Source: CAYMRL01 sp964473205 (GTDB lineage: Bacteria; Deinococcota; Deinococci; Deinococcales; Trueperaceae). From it: a DNA stretch of 19,810 nucleotides. The notes below the pieces were generated by a model, which had not been told where the DNA came from, made no database searches, and was given only the letters and a program-made list of their open reading frames with translations. The translations under genes and the position numbers were made by a program. Shown one piece after another: positions 13,069 to 19,810 of this stretch (position 1 is the stretch's first letter; each line of letters opens with the position of its first letter). The DNA lies in NCBI GenBank assembly GCA_964473205.1, contig CAYYOK010000060.1, positions 1-19,810 on the forward strand, written 5' to 3'.

Positions 13069-14505
13069 TCAGCGCCACCCCTGAGCGGCGGCGTAGCCGA
13101 GCAGCAGCCGCCTCGCTCCCTCGACGTCGCGTACGTCGCCCACCGCTACCGCCTCGGCGACCAGCGCCAGCGCCTCGCCCACGCGCGGACCGGGCTGCAG
13201 CCCGAGCAGCTCCATCACCTCGTCGCCCCTGAGCAGCGGAGCCGCCGGAGGCGCCTCGTCCAGCACGGCTAGAACCCGCGACATCGCGAGCCGGTAGGCG
13301 GTTCGGCCGGCGCCGGAGGCGCGGCGGCCCCTGGCGGCCTCGCGGTCGGCGAGCATCAGCTTGAGGAGGTCGGGCAGCAGCTCGCGGCGGCGGTGCACGA
13401 AGCGGCGCGCCGACCTCTCGTCAGCGGGGAGCTGCACCATGTGGTGGCGGACCAGGCCCACGGCTTTCGCGACGACCTCGCCCGGCAGACGCAGCCGCGT
13501 GAGGACCTGCCCCGTCAGCCGCGCGCCCTCCTGCGCGTGGCCGTGGAACCTGACCCTGTCGAAGTCGTCGGTGGACCTCGTCGGAGGCTTGCCGACGTCG
13601 TGCAGCAGCGTCGCCCAGCGCAACGCCGTACCGGCGTCGGGGAACCCCTTCACCAACTCGGCCAGCGCCTCGATGCTGTGGTCGAGCACGTCGAGGTGAT
13701 GCAGGCCGCGCTGCTCGACGCCGCGTCCCGCCACCAGCTCGGGGAGGTAGAGCCTGAGGAGCCCGAGGTCCTCGAGTAGCCTCACGCCGCCGGCGGCGCG
13801 GCCGCTGAGCAGCAGCGAGCTGAGCTCGGCGCCGACGCGTTCCAGGGCTGGGATGGGCAAGCTGCCGGCCGCCTGAGCGGCCGCGAGCCGGCCGACTGCT
13901 GTGCGGGTCTCGCCCGCCAGCTCGAAGCCCAAGGTGGCGGAGAAGCGCGCCACCCGCAGCAGCCTGAGCGGATCTTCCGCGAGGTTCGCCTCGCGCGGTG
14001 CGCGCAGCACGCGCTGCCTCAGGTCGACCGCCCCGCCCGTCGGGTCGATCAGCTCACCGTCTTCGGTGAGCGCCAGCGCGTTGATGGTCAGGTCGCGGCG
14101 CCACAGGTCTCGCTCCACGGCGGCCCTGAGCCGCTCGGAGCTCGTGATGCCCGCCTCGCCCCCCTCGTCGACCTCGCCGTAGAACCGCAGCGGCGTGAAG
14201 TCGTGGGTCTGTGTCGCCCCGCCGGCCTCGGCCTGGCGGACCACGACCCGCCAATGCCCACGCTCCTCGTCGAGGCAGAACAGCGAGCCGCCCGTGAGCT
14301 CTGCGCAACGTGCCGCCTCGGCCGCCGGGTCGTGCACCAGCCAGTCGAGGTCGTTGGGCTCCTTGCCCAGCAGCAGGTCCCGCACCGCGCCGCCGACCAG
14401 GACGCCCGCGGACGGCCACGGCTTACACTTGCTCGTGTCCGGAGTCCGTGTCAGCGCGTCGCGGCCGCGCCGGAACAGCCGGCGCCAGAGGTCGGGTCCT
14501 GCCAT
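13069..14505 (-). CDS. tRNA nucleotidyltransferase (CCA-adding family) with HD domain
   Basis: Class II tRNA nucleotidyltransferase / poly(A) polymerase family protein of 478 residues that builds or repairs the tRNA 3' CCA end. The head domain has LVGGAVRDLLLG (36-47) followed by D52-x-D54 for metal binding. RRDLTINALA (136-145) and the nucleotide-selecting EDPLR (177-181) are present, and ALERVGAELSSLL matches the later conserved helix. An HD phosphohydrolase domain follows with LLHDVGKP (H302, D303). In Deinococcus radiodurans the job is split between a CC-adding and an A-adding enzyme, and sequence alone does not tell which this is. ATG 14505 is supported by TGTAAT 7 nt upstream. It shares bases with the coaE start on the other strand. 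Confidence 0.93.
   Translation of the reverse strand: MAGPDLWRRLFRRGRDALTRTPDTSKCKPWPSAGVLVGGAVRDLLLGKEPNDLDWLVHDPAAEAARCAELTGGSLFCLDEERGHWRVVVRQAEAGGATQTHDFTPLRFYGEVDEGGEAGITSSERLRAAVERDLWRRDLTINALALTEDGELIDPTGGAVDLRQRVLRAPREANLAEDPLRLLRVARFSATLGFELAGETRTAVGRLAAAQAAGSLPIPALERVGAELSSLLLSGRAAGGVRLLEDLGLLRLYLPELVAGRGVEQRGLHHLDVLDHSIEALAELVKGFPDAGTALRWATLLHDVGKPPTRSTDDFDRVRFHGHAQEGARLTGQVLTRLRLPGEVVAKAVGLVRHHMVQLPADERSARRFVHRRRELLPDLLKLMLADREAARGRRASGAGRTAYRLAMSRVLAVLDEAPPAAPLLRGDEVMELLGLQPGPRVGEALALVAEAVAVGDVRDVEGARRLLLGYAAAQGWR
14424..14429 (+). promoter_or_regulatory. candidate -10 box for coaE inside the cca gene
   Basis: TACACT ends 5 nt before a GTG (14435) that is in frame with coaE, and the hexamer is identical to the one before galE. 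If used, coaE would start at 14435, gaining 23 residues, or be transcribed from here with a leader to ATG 14504. Confidence 0.4.
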
Positions 14506-15193
14506 GGGATCGATTACAGCACGCACCCAGCGCGCCCTGCGCGTCGGCCTCACCGGCAACATCGGCTCGGGCAAGTCGAGCGTGGCCAGGCTCCTGGAGC
14601 GGCGCGGCGCGGTGGTCATCGATGCCGACGCCCTGGCGCGTCAGGCGACCGAGGACCCCGTCGTGCTCGACCGGATAGCGAGCGAGCTTGGCCGCGACCT
14701 GATCGTCACGGTCGATGGCCGCGACGTCGGCCTCGACCGCGCCGCGACCGCACGCCTCGTCTTCGAGGACCGCGCGGCCCTGGCCAAGCTGAACGCCATC
14801 GTCCACCCCTGGGTGGCCGCGCGCCGCGCGGAGATCGAGGCGGCGGCCCTGCAGGCAGACCCGCCGGCGACCGCCGCGCCGACCTCGGCTGCCGCGGCGC
14901 CGCGGCCCGTCATCGTCAACGACATCCCGCTGCTCTACGAGAACGGCTTGGAGGCCGGGTTCGACGTGGTGGTCGTCGTGTACGCGCCGCGAGACGCGCG
15001 CGCCGCGCGGGTGCTCGAGCGCTCGGGGCTCAGCTTGGAGGAGTTCAACAGGCGCGACGCCGCTCAGATGCCGCTGGCCGAGAAGGCCGCGCGCGCCGAC
15101 ATCGTCGTCGACAACTCGGGCGACCCAGCCGACCTCGAGACGGAAGTGGCGCGGCTGTGGGACGAGTTGACCGCCCGCAGCCGCGCCACCTAG
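14504..15193 (+). CDS. coaE: dephospho-CoA kinase
   Basis: P-loop kinase catalysing the last step of coenzyme A synthesis, ATP-dependent 3'-phosphorylation of dephospho-CoA. The 229-residue form has GLTGNIGSGKSS (15-26), VVIDADALARQ with the conserved DAD, HPWVAARR and NDIPLLYENG, all CoaE signatures. Between the HPWV helix and DIPLLYE there is an Ala/Pro-rich insert of about 20 residues (ADPPATAAPTSAAAAPRP) not expected in the family. ATG 14504 is annotated, but it has no good ribosome site. GTG 14435 lies 5 nt after TACACT and may be the true leaderless start, adding 23 mostly basic residues. With ATG 14504 the start overlaps the cca start by two bases; with GTG 14435 the overlap is 71 bp. 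Confidence 0.93.
   Translation: MGSITARTQRALRVGLTGNIGSGKSSVARLLERRGAVVIDADALARQATEDPVVLDRIASELGRDLIVTVDGRDVGLDRAATARLVFEDRAALAKLNAIVHPWVAARRAEIEAAALQADPPATAAPTSAAAAPRPVIVNDIPLLYENGLEAGFDVVVVVYAPRDARAARVLERSGLSLEEFNRRDAAQMPLAEKAARADIVVDNSGDPADLETEVARLWDELTARSRAT
14513..14518 (-). promoter_or_regulatory. -10 box of the CCA enzyme gene
   Basis: TGTAAT on the minus strand (one mismatch to TATAAT) ends 7 nt before ATG 14505 and lies inside the coaE coding sequence. No Shine-Dalgarno is present, so a leaderless message is suggested. Confidence 0.4.
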
Positions 15194-15232
15194 ACGGCCC
15201 TAGAACCTAGAGCCGCTGACTCTGAGTCGTGC

Positions 15233-16993
15233 TTACCAGTCGATGCCGGTGTGCGAGAAGCTGCGCACCGCGTTGCCGTCGACGTAGCCGTAGGAGTAGC
15301 TGCCTCCGAGCCTGTCGGCGACGAAGGCGAGGAAGGCCGCCAGGGCCTCGCCCGCGCTGTCGGCCGCGTCGAAGTCGACGCCGCCCGGTGCGAAGCCGAC
15401 GATCATGCCGAGCTCGGCCACGACGGACTGCGACAGCGTGCGCATCGCCGCGCTGTCGTCCGAGATCGAGAACGACGAGACCCCGGCCGGGATCAGCGGC
15501 CTCAGGCCGGCGAGCGAGGCGGAGAGGCCGAGCCCCTGCTGCCGGGCGAGCAGCGCGTCGTCCATCGCTCCGGTGGTGGTGGCGATCAGCGCGTAGCCGT
15601 CGACCACCGCGGTGCTGACGCTCATCATGCTGCCGAAGGAGTAGTCGGTCACGGCGACGCCGCCGACCGTGCGCGAGACCGGCGGGGTCTGCGCGCCGAA
15701 GCCGTCGGGGCTGGTGAACGAGGAGAGCATCATCGACGCCATCATGAACAGCTCGGACAGGCCGGCCTCGGCGGCCGCCGCGTCGCGAGCGGCGATGACG
15801 TAGACCGAGTCGCCGAGCGGGTTCTCGATGGCCATCCCGATCTCGGCCGTGGGGGCGGAGGCGGCGCTGACCACCGCCATCTCGCTGCCCATCCAGCCGA
15901 TCAGCAGGCGGTTGAGGTCGACGCCGACCATCTCGGCGAGCAGGCCGTCGACGTCGTCGATGCCGAGCTCGGGCGAGCTCTCGACGACGCCCTTCAGCCA
16001 GCTCCACCAGCCCTGCAGGTCGAAGGTGGCGACGCTGTAGCCGACGGTGCTGGGGCTGACGAACGCGGAGGCGCCGTCGGTGACGGCCGCGGCGTTGCTC
16101 AACAGGGCGTGCACCTGTGGGTCGCTCGCAGGGTTGCCGAGCGCGCGCAGGTTGCGGCCCTCGAGGCCGTCAGCGGCGATGGTGGTGACGCTGCCGAACA
16201 TGCCGCCGGCCTCGAAGGCGCCGGAGAGGCGGGCGATGACGTTGTCGAAGCCCATGCCGGCACCGAACGGTGCGACGGTCCTGATCACGGTCGGCAGGTC
16301 GAGGAAGAAGTAGCCGTTGGCGGTGCCGAGCTGCCCAACGGTCGAAGCGAAACCGGCGTTGCTGACGAGACCCGGCTCGTTGGAGCCCTGGTAGCGGCGC
16401 AGGACGCCGCGCAGCACGTCGGGGTTGGAGGAGATCGCGACGACGTCATCGAACTGAGCGTGCGAGACGGTCGAGAAGGCGGCGCTGAGCTCGTCCATGC
16501 CGCCCATGTCGTCCGGGTCGACGGGGAGCGTTCTGACCGTGAAGGTGATGCTGCCTTCGGTGAGCGTCTGCACCTCGCCCTCTTGCTGGGCGTAGAACTC
16601 GTTCAGAGCGTCGGCGGCTGCGGGGGTGACCCGCGCGATCATCGTTATCGCCGGCAGCGGGTTGAAGGAGGCGACCGAGATGCCGATCCATGCTTCTTGG
16701 CCGATGACGTCGAGCAGCTCGACGCGCTCCAGCACCGCCGAGAAGCCGGGGTCGACCGCTTCCTCTTCGCCGCCCATCGCGGCACCGAGCAGGCGGCTCA
16801 GGTCGAGGCGGTCCCACTCGTCGGTGAAGACCTGGATCTTGGCTTCGTGGGCGGCGAGACCCTCGACGCCGACCACCAGCACGGACTCCTGCGGCAGCAG
16901 GTTCGTGAGGTCGGCGGCCAGCGCCACACCAGCGAGCAGTGTCGCGAGCAACGTGGTCAGTAGCGAGTTGACGATCTTGGGTGCAAGCTTCAT
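15233..16993 (-). CDS. DUF3352-like exported protein
   Basis: Protein of 586 residues with a Sec signal peptide (MKLAPK, then IVNSLLTTLLATLLAGVALA, cleavage near residue 26-27). The mature protein opens DLTNLLPQESVLVVGVEGL, the LP-x-(n)-hydrophobic strand start of DUF3352-type proteins, and contains at least two similar units. One holds NPDVLRGVLRRYQGS and then GYFFLDLPTVIRTV; the other holds GYALIATTTGAMDDALLARQ and then SLAGLRPLIPAGVSSFSISD. No catalytic motif is visible and the function of the family is unknown; it is presumably envelope-located. ATG 16993 follows GGAGGA with 4-nt spacing, and the upstream in-frame ATG 17023 lies inside the -10 box. The gene is acidic and Ala/Gly-rich. It converges on coaE across 39 bp with no clear terminator. 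Confidence 0.8.
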   Translation of the reverse strand: MKLAPKIVNSLLTTLLATLLAGVALAADLTNLLPQESVLVVGVEGLAAHEAKIQVFTDEWDRLDLSRLLGAAMGGEEEAVDPGFSAVLERVELLDVIGQEAWIGISVASFNPLPAITMIARVTPAAADALNEFYAQQEGEVQTLTEGSITFTVRTLPVDPDDMGGMDELSAAFSTVSHAQFDDVVAISSNPDVLRGVLRRYQGSNEPGLVSNAGFASTVGQLGTANGYFFLDLPTVIRTVAPFGAGMGFDNVIARLSGAFEAGGMFGSVTTIAADGLEGRNLRALGNPASDPQVHALLSNAAAVTDGASAFVSPSTVGYSVATFDLQGWWSWLKGVVESSPELGIDDVDGLLAEMVGVDLNRLLIGWMGSEMAVVSAASAPTAEIGMAIENPLGDSVYVIAARDAAAAEAGLSELFMMASMMLSSFTSPDGFGAQTPPVSRTVGGVAVTDYSFGSMMSVSTAVVDGYALIATTTGAMDDALLARQQGLGLSASLAGLRPLIPAGVSSFSISDDSAAMRTLSQSVVAELGMIVGFAPGGVDFDAADSAGEALAAFLAFVADRLGGSYSYGYVDGNAVRSFSHTGIDW

Positions 16994-17021
16994 CCGGTCC
17001 TCCGTCGTGTCAAACTTGCCC

Positions 17022-17027
17022 ATTCTA
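17022..17027 (-). promoter_or_regulatory. -10 box of the DUF3352-like gene
   Basis: TAGAAT on the minus strand matches TATAAT at five of six positions and lies 28 nt upstream of ATG 16993, leaving a leader of about 20 nt with the GGAGGA ribosome site. No convincing -35 is seen. Confidence 0.5.
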
Positions 17028-17067
17028 GACGGCGAAAGTGGACTCGCATGAGACCCCGCTCACGTAG

Positions 17068-17129
17068 GAGCGGCGCTCACTTAGGCGCGGCGCTCGCGCG
17101 GGAACGGCGCCAGCTCGAGCGCGCCGCTC
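17068..17129. repeat. GC-rich repeats between tkt and the DUF3352-like gene
   Basis: The 133-bp gap after tkt holds GCGGCGCTC twice as direct repeats (17070-17078 and 17087-17095), the first being part of the odd palindrome GAGCGGCGCTC (17068-17078). The complementary GAGCGCGCCGCTC (17117-17129) can pair with either copy with a small bulge. This could form a strong RNA hairpin downstream of tkt, but no T-tract accompanies it. Confidence 0.4.
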
Positions 17130-17160
17130 GCACGGGCGCGGCCCTGCCTCGCGGCGACCC

Positions 17161-19155
17161 TCACCTCAGCGACATCGCGGCCTCGACCACGGCCGCGCTC
17201 GAGAAGCCCAGCTCGCGCATCAGCTCTCCCCCCGGACCCGACGCGCCGAAACGGTCGAGCGCGACCACGCGGCCATCCGCGCCGGCGTACCTGTGCCAGC
17301 CGATGCTGGCACCGGCCTCAACCGTCACCCGCGCCCGCACGCCGGGCGGCAGCACCGAGTCGCGGTAGGCCGGGTCCTGAGCCTCGAACAGCTCCCAGCT
17401 CGGCATGCTCACTACCCTCGTCGGCACGCCGCGCGACTCGAGCTCGGTCCTCGCCTCCAGGCAGATGGAGACCTCGGAGCCGGTCGCGATCAGCAGCAGC
17501 TCCGGCGTCCCGGACGACTCCGCCAGCACGTAGGCGCCCTTGGCCACGCTGCCGGCCGGCACGTCCAGGTTCGGGAGGTTCTGGCGCGAGAGAGCCAGCG
17601 CCGTCGGCCCGTGCTTGCGCTCCATGGCCACCTCCCAAGCCTGGGAGGTCTCGTTGCCGTCGGCCGGGCGGATCAGGACCATGTTCGGCAGCGCCCGCAG
17701 GCTGGCGAGATGCTCGACCGGCTGGTGGGTGGGGCCGTCGCCGCCGAGCCCGATGCTGTCGTGCGTGAACACGTAGACGACGGGCTGCTCCATCAGCGCA
17801 GAGAGACGCAGCGAGGGCTTGAGGTAATCGGAGAACACCAGGAAGGTGGCGACGAACGGCCGCAGGCCGCTGAGCGCGAGGCCGTTGGCGATCGCGGCCA
17901 TCGCGTGCTCACGGATGCCGAACCTGACGATGCGGCCGGCGTGGGAGCCGGGGCGCATCGCCGACTCGCCCTCGATGTCGGTGAAGTTCGAGCCGGCCAG
18001 GTCGGCCGAGCCGCCCAGCAGCTCGGGTACGCGCTTGGCGAGGGCGTTGATCGCGTCGTTGGAGGCCTTGCGGGTCGAGATCGACTTGCCGGGCTCGAAG
18101 CTGGGCAGATCGTCGGCGAAGCCGCCGGGCAGCTCGTGAGCGAGCAGCCTGTCGAGCTCGGCCGCCTCGGCCGGGTAGGCGGAGCGGTAAGCGCTCAGCA
18201 ACTCGCGCCAGGCCGCGCTGGCCGCCGCGCCGCGCACGGCGACGGAGCGCATGTGCTCGCTGACGTCGGAGGGCACGCTGAAAGCCGGCCAGTCGATGCC
18301 GAGGTGGCGCTTGCTGAGAGCCACCTCCTCCTCGCCCAGAGCGGAGCCGTGGGCCTTGGAGGAGCCGGCGAGGTTGGGCGAGCCGTAGCCGATCTGCGTC
18401 TTGACGGCGATCAGGCTGGGCTTGCCCGACTCGGCCTCGGCGGCCGCGATGGCGGAGCGCAAAGCGCCCAGGTCGTTGCCGTCGGTGACCTGCTGCACGT
18501 GCCAGCCGTAGGCGCGATAGCGCGCCTGCACGTCCTCGGAGAAGGTGATGTCGGTCTTGCCGTCGATCGAGACGCCGTTGTCGTCGTAGAGGACGATCAG
18601 CTTGCCGAGGCGTTGGTATCCGGCGAACGACGACGCCTCCGAGGCGACGCCCTCCATCATGTCGCCGTCGGAGGCGATCACGTACGTGCGGTAGTCGAAC
18701 AGCTCGAAGCCTGGGCGGTTGAAGCGCGCGGCCAGGTGAGCCTCGGCCAAGGCCATGCCGACTGCGGTCGCGATGCCTTGACCGAGCGGGCCTGTCGTCG
18801 TCTCGACGCCGGCCGTGTGACCGTGCTCGGGATGCCCAGGGGTCTTGGAACCGAGCTGGCGGTGCCTGACCAGCTCCTCCATCGGGAGGTCGTAGCCGCT
18901 GAGGTGCAGCAACGAGTACTGCAGCATCGAGCCGTGGCCGGCCGACTGCACGTAACGGTCGCGGTTCGGCCACGAGGGATCGCGCGGGTCGTGCTCCATG
19001 AACTCGGCGAACAGCAGGTAGCCGATGGGTGCCGTTCCCATCGGCATGCCGGGGTGCCCCTCGCCCGACTTCTGGGTCGCGTCCATCGCCAGGGCGCGAA
19101 CCGCGTTGATCGTGCGCAGTGTCACCTGCTCAGCCGAGTCGTGGCCTTCGTTCAT
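17161..19155 (-). CDS. tkt: transketolase
   Basis: Thiamine-diphosphate and Mg-dependent enzyme of the non-oxidative pentose phosphate pathway that moves two-carbon ketol units between sugar phosphates. The 664-residue length is normal. The N-terminal TPP domain has GHPGMPMG with H34, SAGHGSMLQY, TTGPLGQGI and the metal/TPP motif ASDGDMMEG (161-169) followed by the D-x-N of YDDNGVSIDG. The middle domain shows RFGIREHAMAAIANGLAL with the catalytic Glu, and THDSIGLGGDGPTHQPVEHL. A C-terminal domain follows (LLIATGSEVSICLEA, VEAGASIGWHRY). ATG 19155 follows GGAGG with a short 4-nt spacing. It lies 29 bp after the thioesterase stop and is probably co-transcribed with it; no separate promoter is seen. 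Confidence 0.98.
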   Translation of the reverse strand: MNEGHDSAEQVTLRTINAVRALAMDATQKSGEGHPGMPMGTAPIGYLLFAEFMEHDPRDPSWPNRDRYVQSAGHGSMLQYSLLHLSGYDLPMEELVRHRQLGSKTPGHPEHGHTAGVETTTGPLGQGIATAVGMALAEAHLAARFNRPGFELFDYRTYVIASDGDMMEGVASEASSFAGYQRLGKLIVLYDDNGVSIDGKTDITFSEDVQARYRAYGWHVQQVTDGNDLGALRSAIAAAEAESGKPSLIAVKTQIGYGSPNLAGSSKAHGSALGEEEVALSKRHLGIDWPAFSVPSDVSEHMRSVAVRGAAASAAWRELLSAYRSAYPAEAAELDRLLAHELPGGFADDLPSFEPGKSISTRKASNDAINALAKRVPELLGGSADLAGSNFTDIEGESAMRPGSHAGRIVRFGIREHAMAAIANGLALSGLRPFVATFLVFSDYLKPSLRLSALMEQPVVYVFTHDSIGLGGDGPTHQPVEHLASLRALPNMVLIRPADGNETSQAWEVAMERKHGPTALALSRQNLPNLDVPAGSVAKGAYVLAESSGTPELLLIATGSEVSICLEARTELESRGVPTRVVSMPSWELFEAQDPAYRDSVLPPGVRARVTVEAGASIGWHRYAGADGRVVALDRFGASGPGGELMRELGFSSAAVVEAAMSLR

Positions 19156-19184
19156 GATCCCTCCAAGGGCTCGTCGTTCGTTCG

Positions 19185-19706
19185 TCAGGTGCCCGAGGAG
19201 GGCTCCAGCGACTTGCGTGCGCGCCGGCGGTCGATGTCGTCCCTGACCGCCTGCCCGGTCTCCCAATAGTGTCTCTCCAGCTCGTCGCGGACCGCGAGGC
19301 GCGGCACGGGCCGCGGCTTGCCGTCGTCACCGAGCGCGACGAAGTTCAGGTGGCCGACGGTGCAGAGTCTGCGGTCCCCGGTGAGCGGGTTCTCGCCGTG
19401 CACCTCGCAGCGCACGATCATGCTGGTGCGGCCCGTCCACACCACGCGGCTCTTCACCTCGATGATCTCGCCGACGTAGATGGGGTTGCGGAAGTCGATC
19501 GGCTCGGTCGAGGCGGTCACCGCCACCGAGCGGCAGAAGCGGATCGCCGCCACCGCCGCGTTGATGTCCATCAGCTCCATCACCCTGCCGCCGAACAGCG
19601 AGCCGAGCGCGTTCGCCTGGTTGGGGAACACGCTGTCGACGGTCACCACCCAGTCGGAGTGGCGAGTCCCGTCGGAGCTGGAGTTCAGAGTCGGGTCAGG
19701 CGGCAC
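19185..19706 (-). CDS. hot-dog fold acyl-CoA thioesterase
   Basis: Acyl-CoA hydrolase of the YciA/BFIT-like hot-dog group, 173 residues, cleaving acyl-CoA to free acid and CoA in the cytoplasm. The signature FPNQANALGSLFGGRVMELM (residues 27-46) with the following D48 gives the family N-x-x-G-x-x-FGG-x4-(x)-MD pattern, and DFRNPIYVGEIIEVKSRV is the usual second strand block. A C-terminal charged tail (ERHYWETGQAVRDDIDRRRA) follows the fold. The start is set at GTG 19706 because TATACT lies exactly 6 nt upstream. The longer in-frame start at 19769 would place that promoter inside the gene and add a basic, low-complexity leader. It forms an operon with tkt. Confidence 0.9.
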   Translation of the reverse strand: MPPDPTLNSSSDGTRHSDWVVTVDSVFPNQANALGSLFGGRVMELMDINAAVAAIRFCRSVAVTASTEPIDFRNPIYVGEIIEVKSRVVWTGRTSMIVRCEVHGENPLTGDRRLCTVGHLNFVALGDDGKPRPVPRLAVRDELERHYWETGQAVRDDIDRRRARKSLEPSSGT

Positions 19707-19712
19707 CAGGAC

Positions 19713-19718
19713 AGTATA
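19713..19718 (-). promoter_or_regulatory. -10 box of the thioesterase-tkt operon
   Basis: TATACT on the minus strand (same hexamer as the metG -10) ends 6 nt before GTG 19706. No ribosome site lies between, so the first cistron looks leaderless. No clear -35 is seen. Confidence 0.55.
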
Positions 19719-19765
19719 GAAGAACGTCCCTGGCGGCAGGTTCCGACGCGCTCGCGCTCGGCGCC

Positions 19766-19810
19766 TCATAGGGTCCTCGGCGTCGCGTCGAGCGCCGTGG
19801 CGGTTCGGCA
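19766..19810 (-). CDS. possible C-terminal end of an upstream gene
   Basis: From the right edge the minus strand is open for 14 codons (ending ALDATPRTL) and stops at TGA 19768-19766, 59 bp before the thioesterase start. It may be the tail of a gene beyond the window. Fourteen codons are too few to identify anything or to exclude non-coding sequence. Confidence 0.25.
   Translation of the reverse strand, partial: CRTATALDATPRTL

Overview
The window is a high-GC bacterial chromosome segment carrying mostly housekeeping genes. The best fit is the phylum Deinococcota, probably a Trueperaceae/Truepera relative. This is inferred from an archaeal/Thermus-type prolyl-tRNA synthetase, a Thermus-like single-zinc-knuckle methionyl-tRNA synthetase, a FrnE-type DsbA protein, a DUF3352-like exported protein, and many start codons sitting 5-9 nt downstream of a TANNNT box, the leaderless-promoter arrangement described for Deinococcus. 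No IS element, CRISPR array, rRNA or tRNA gene was recognised.

Layout, left to right. 1-1383 (-): 5' part of metG, running off the left edge, with a 5' leader that holds the only clear intrinsic terminator in the window (a probable attenuator). 1687-3396 (+): a ParB-like/universal-stress fusion protein. 3426-4091 (-): FrnE/DsbA-type oxidoreductase, divergent from proS (4172-5620, +). proS is followed by a small unknown gene (5673-6083, +). 6092-6484 (-): small membrane protein, divergent from a 24-codon ORF coupled to a cytochrome P450 (6583-7877, +). 7970-8876 (+): a promoter, a structured leader and three successive small arginine-rich ORFs, two with near-perfect ribosome binding sites. 8873-9730 (-): EamA/DMT transporter. 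9794-10762 (-): ilvE, divergent from galE (10862-11842, +). 12006-13063 (+): an exported protein of unknown function coupled to ribH (lumazine synthase). 13069-14505 (-): CCA-adding enzyme family gene whose start codon overlaps that of coaE (14504-15193, +). 15233-16993 (-): DUF3352-like exported protein. 17161-19155 and 19185-19706 (-): transketolase preceded by an acyl-CoA thioesterase, a likely two-gene operon. The right edge may hold the last codons of another minus-strand gene.

Functionally the region mixes translation (metG, proS, tRNA CCA end), cofactors (ribH, coaE), central carbon and amino-acid metabolism (tkt, ilvE, galE) and redox or oxidation functions (frnE, P450). Genes are mostly monocistronic or in pairs and are packed head-to-head. 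Two translation-initiation styles are visible: Shine-Dalgarno leaders (metG, P450, the small ORFs, ilvE, the 12006 gene, DUF3352, tkt) and apparently leaderless starts (frnE, proS, the 6484 gene, the 6583 ORF, galE, cca, possibly coaE, the thioesterase).

The parts most worth a second look are the metG leader attenuator, the cluster of small basic ORFs with a structured leader at 7970-8876, the P450-coupled leaderless mini-ORF, the ribH-coupled exported protein, and the cca/coaE overlapping starts.
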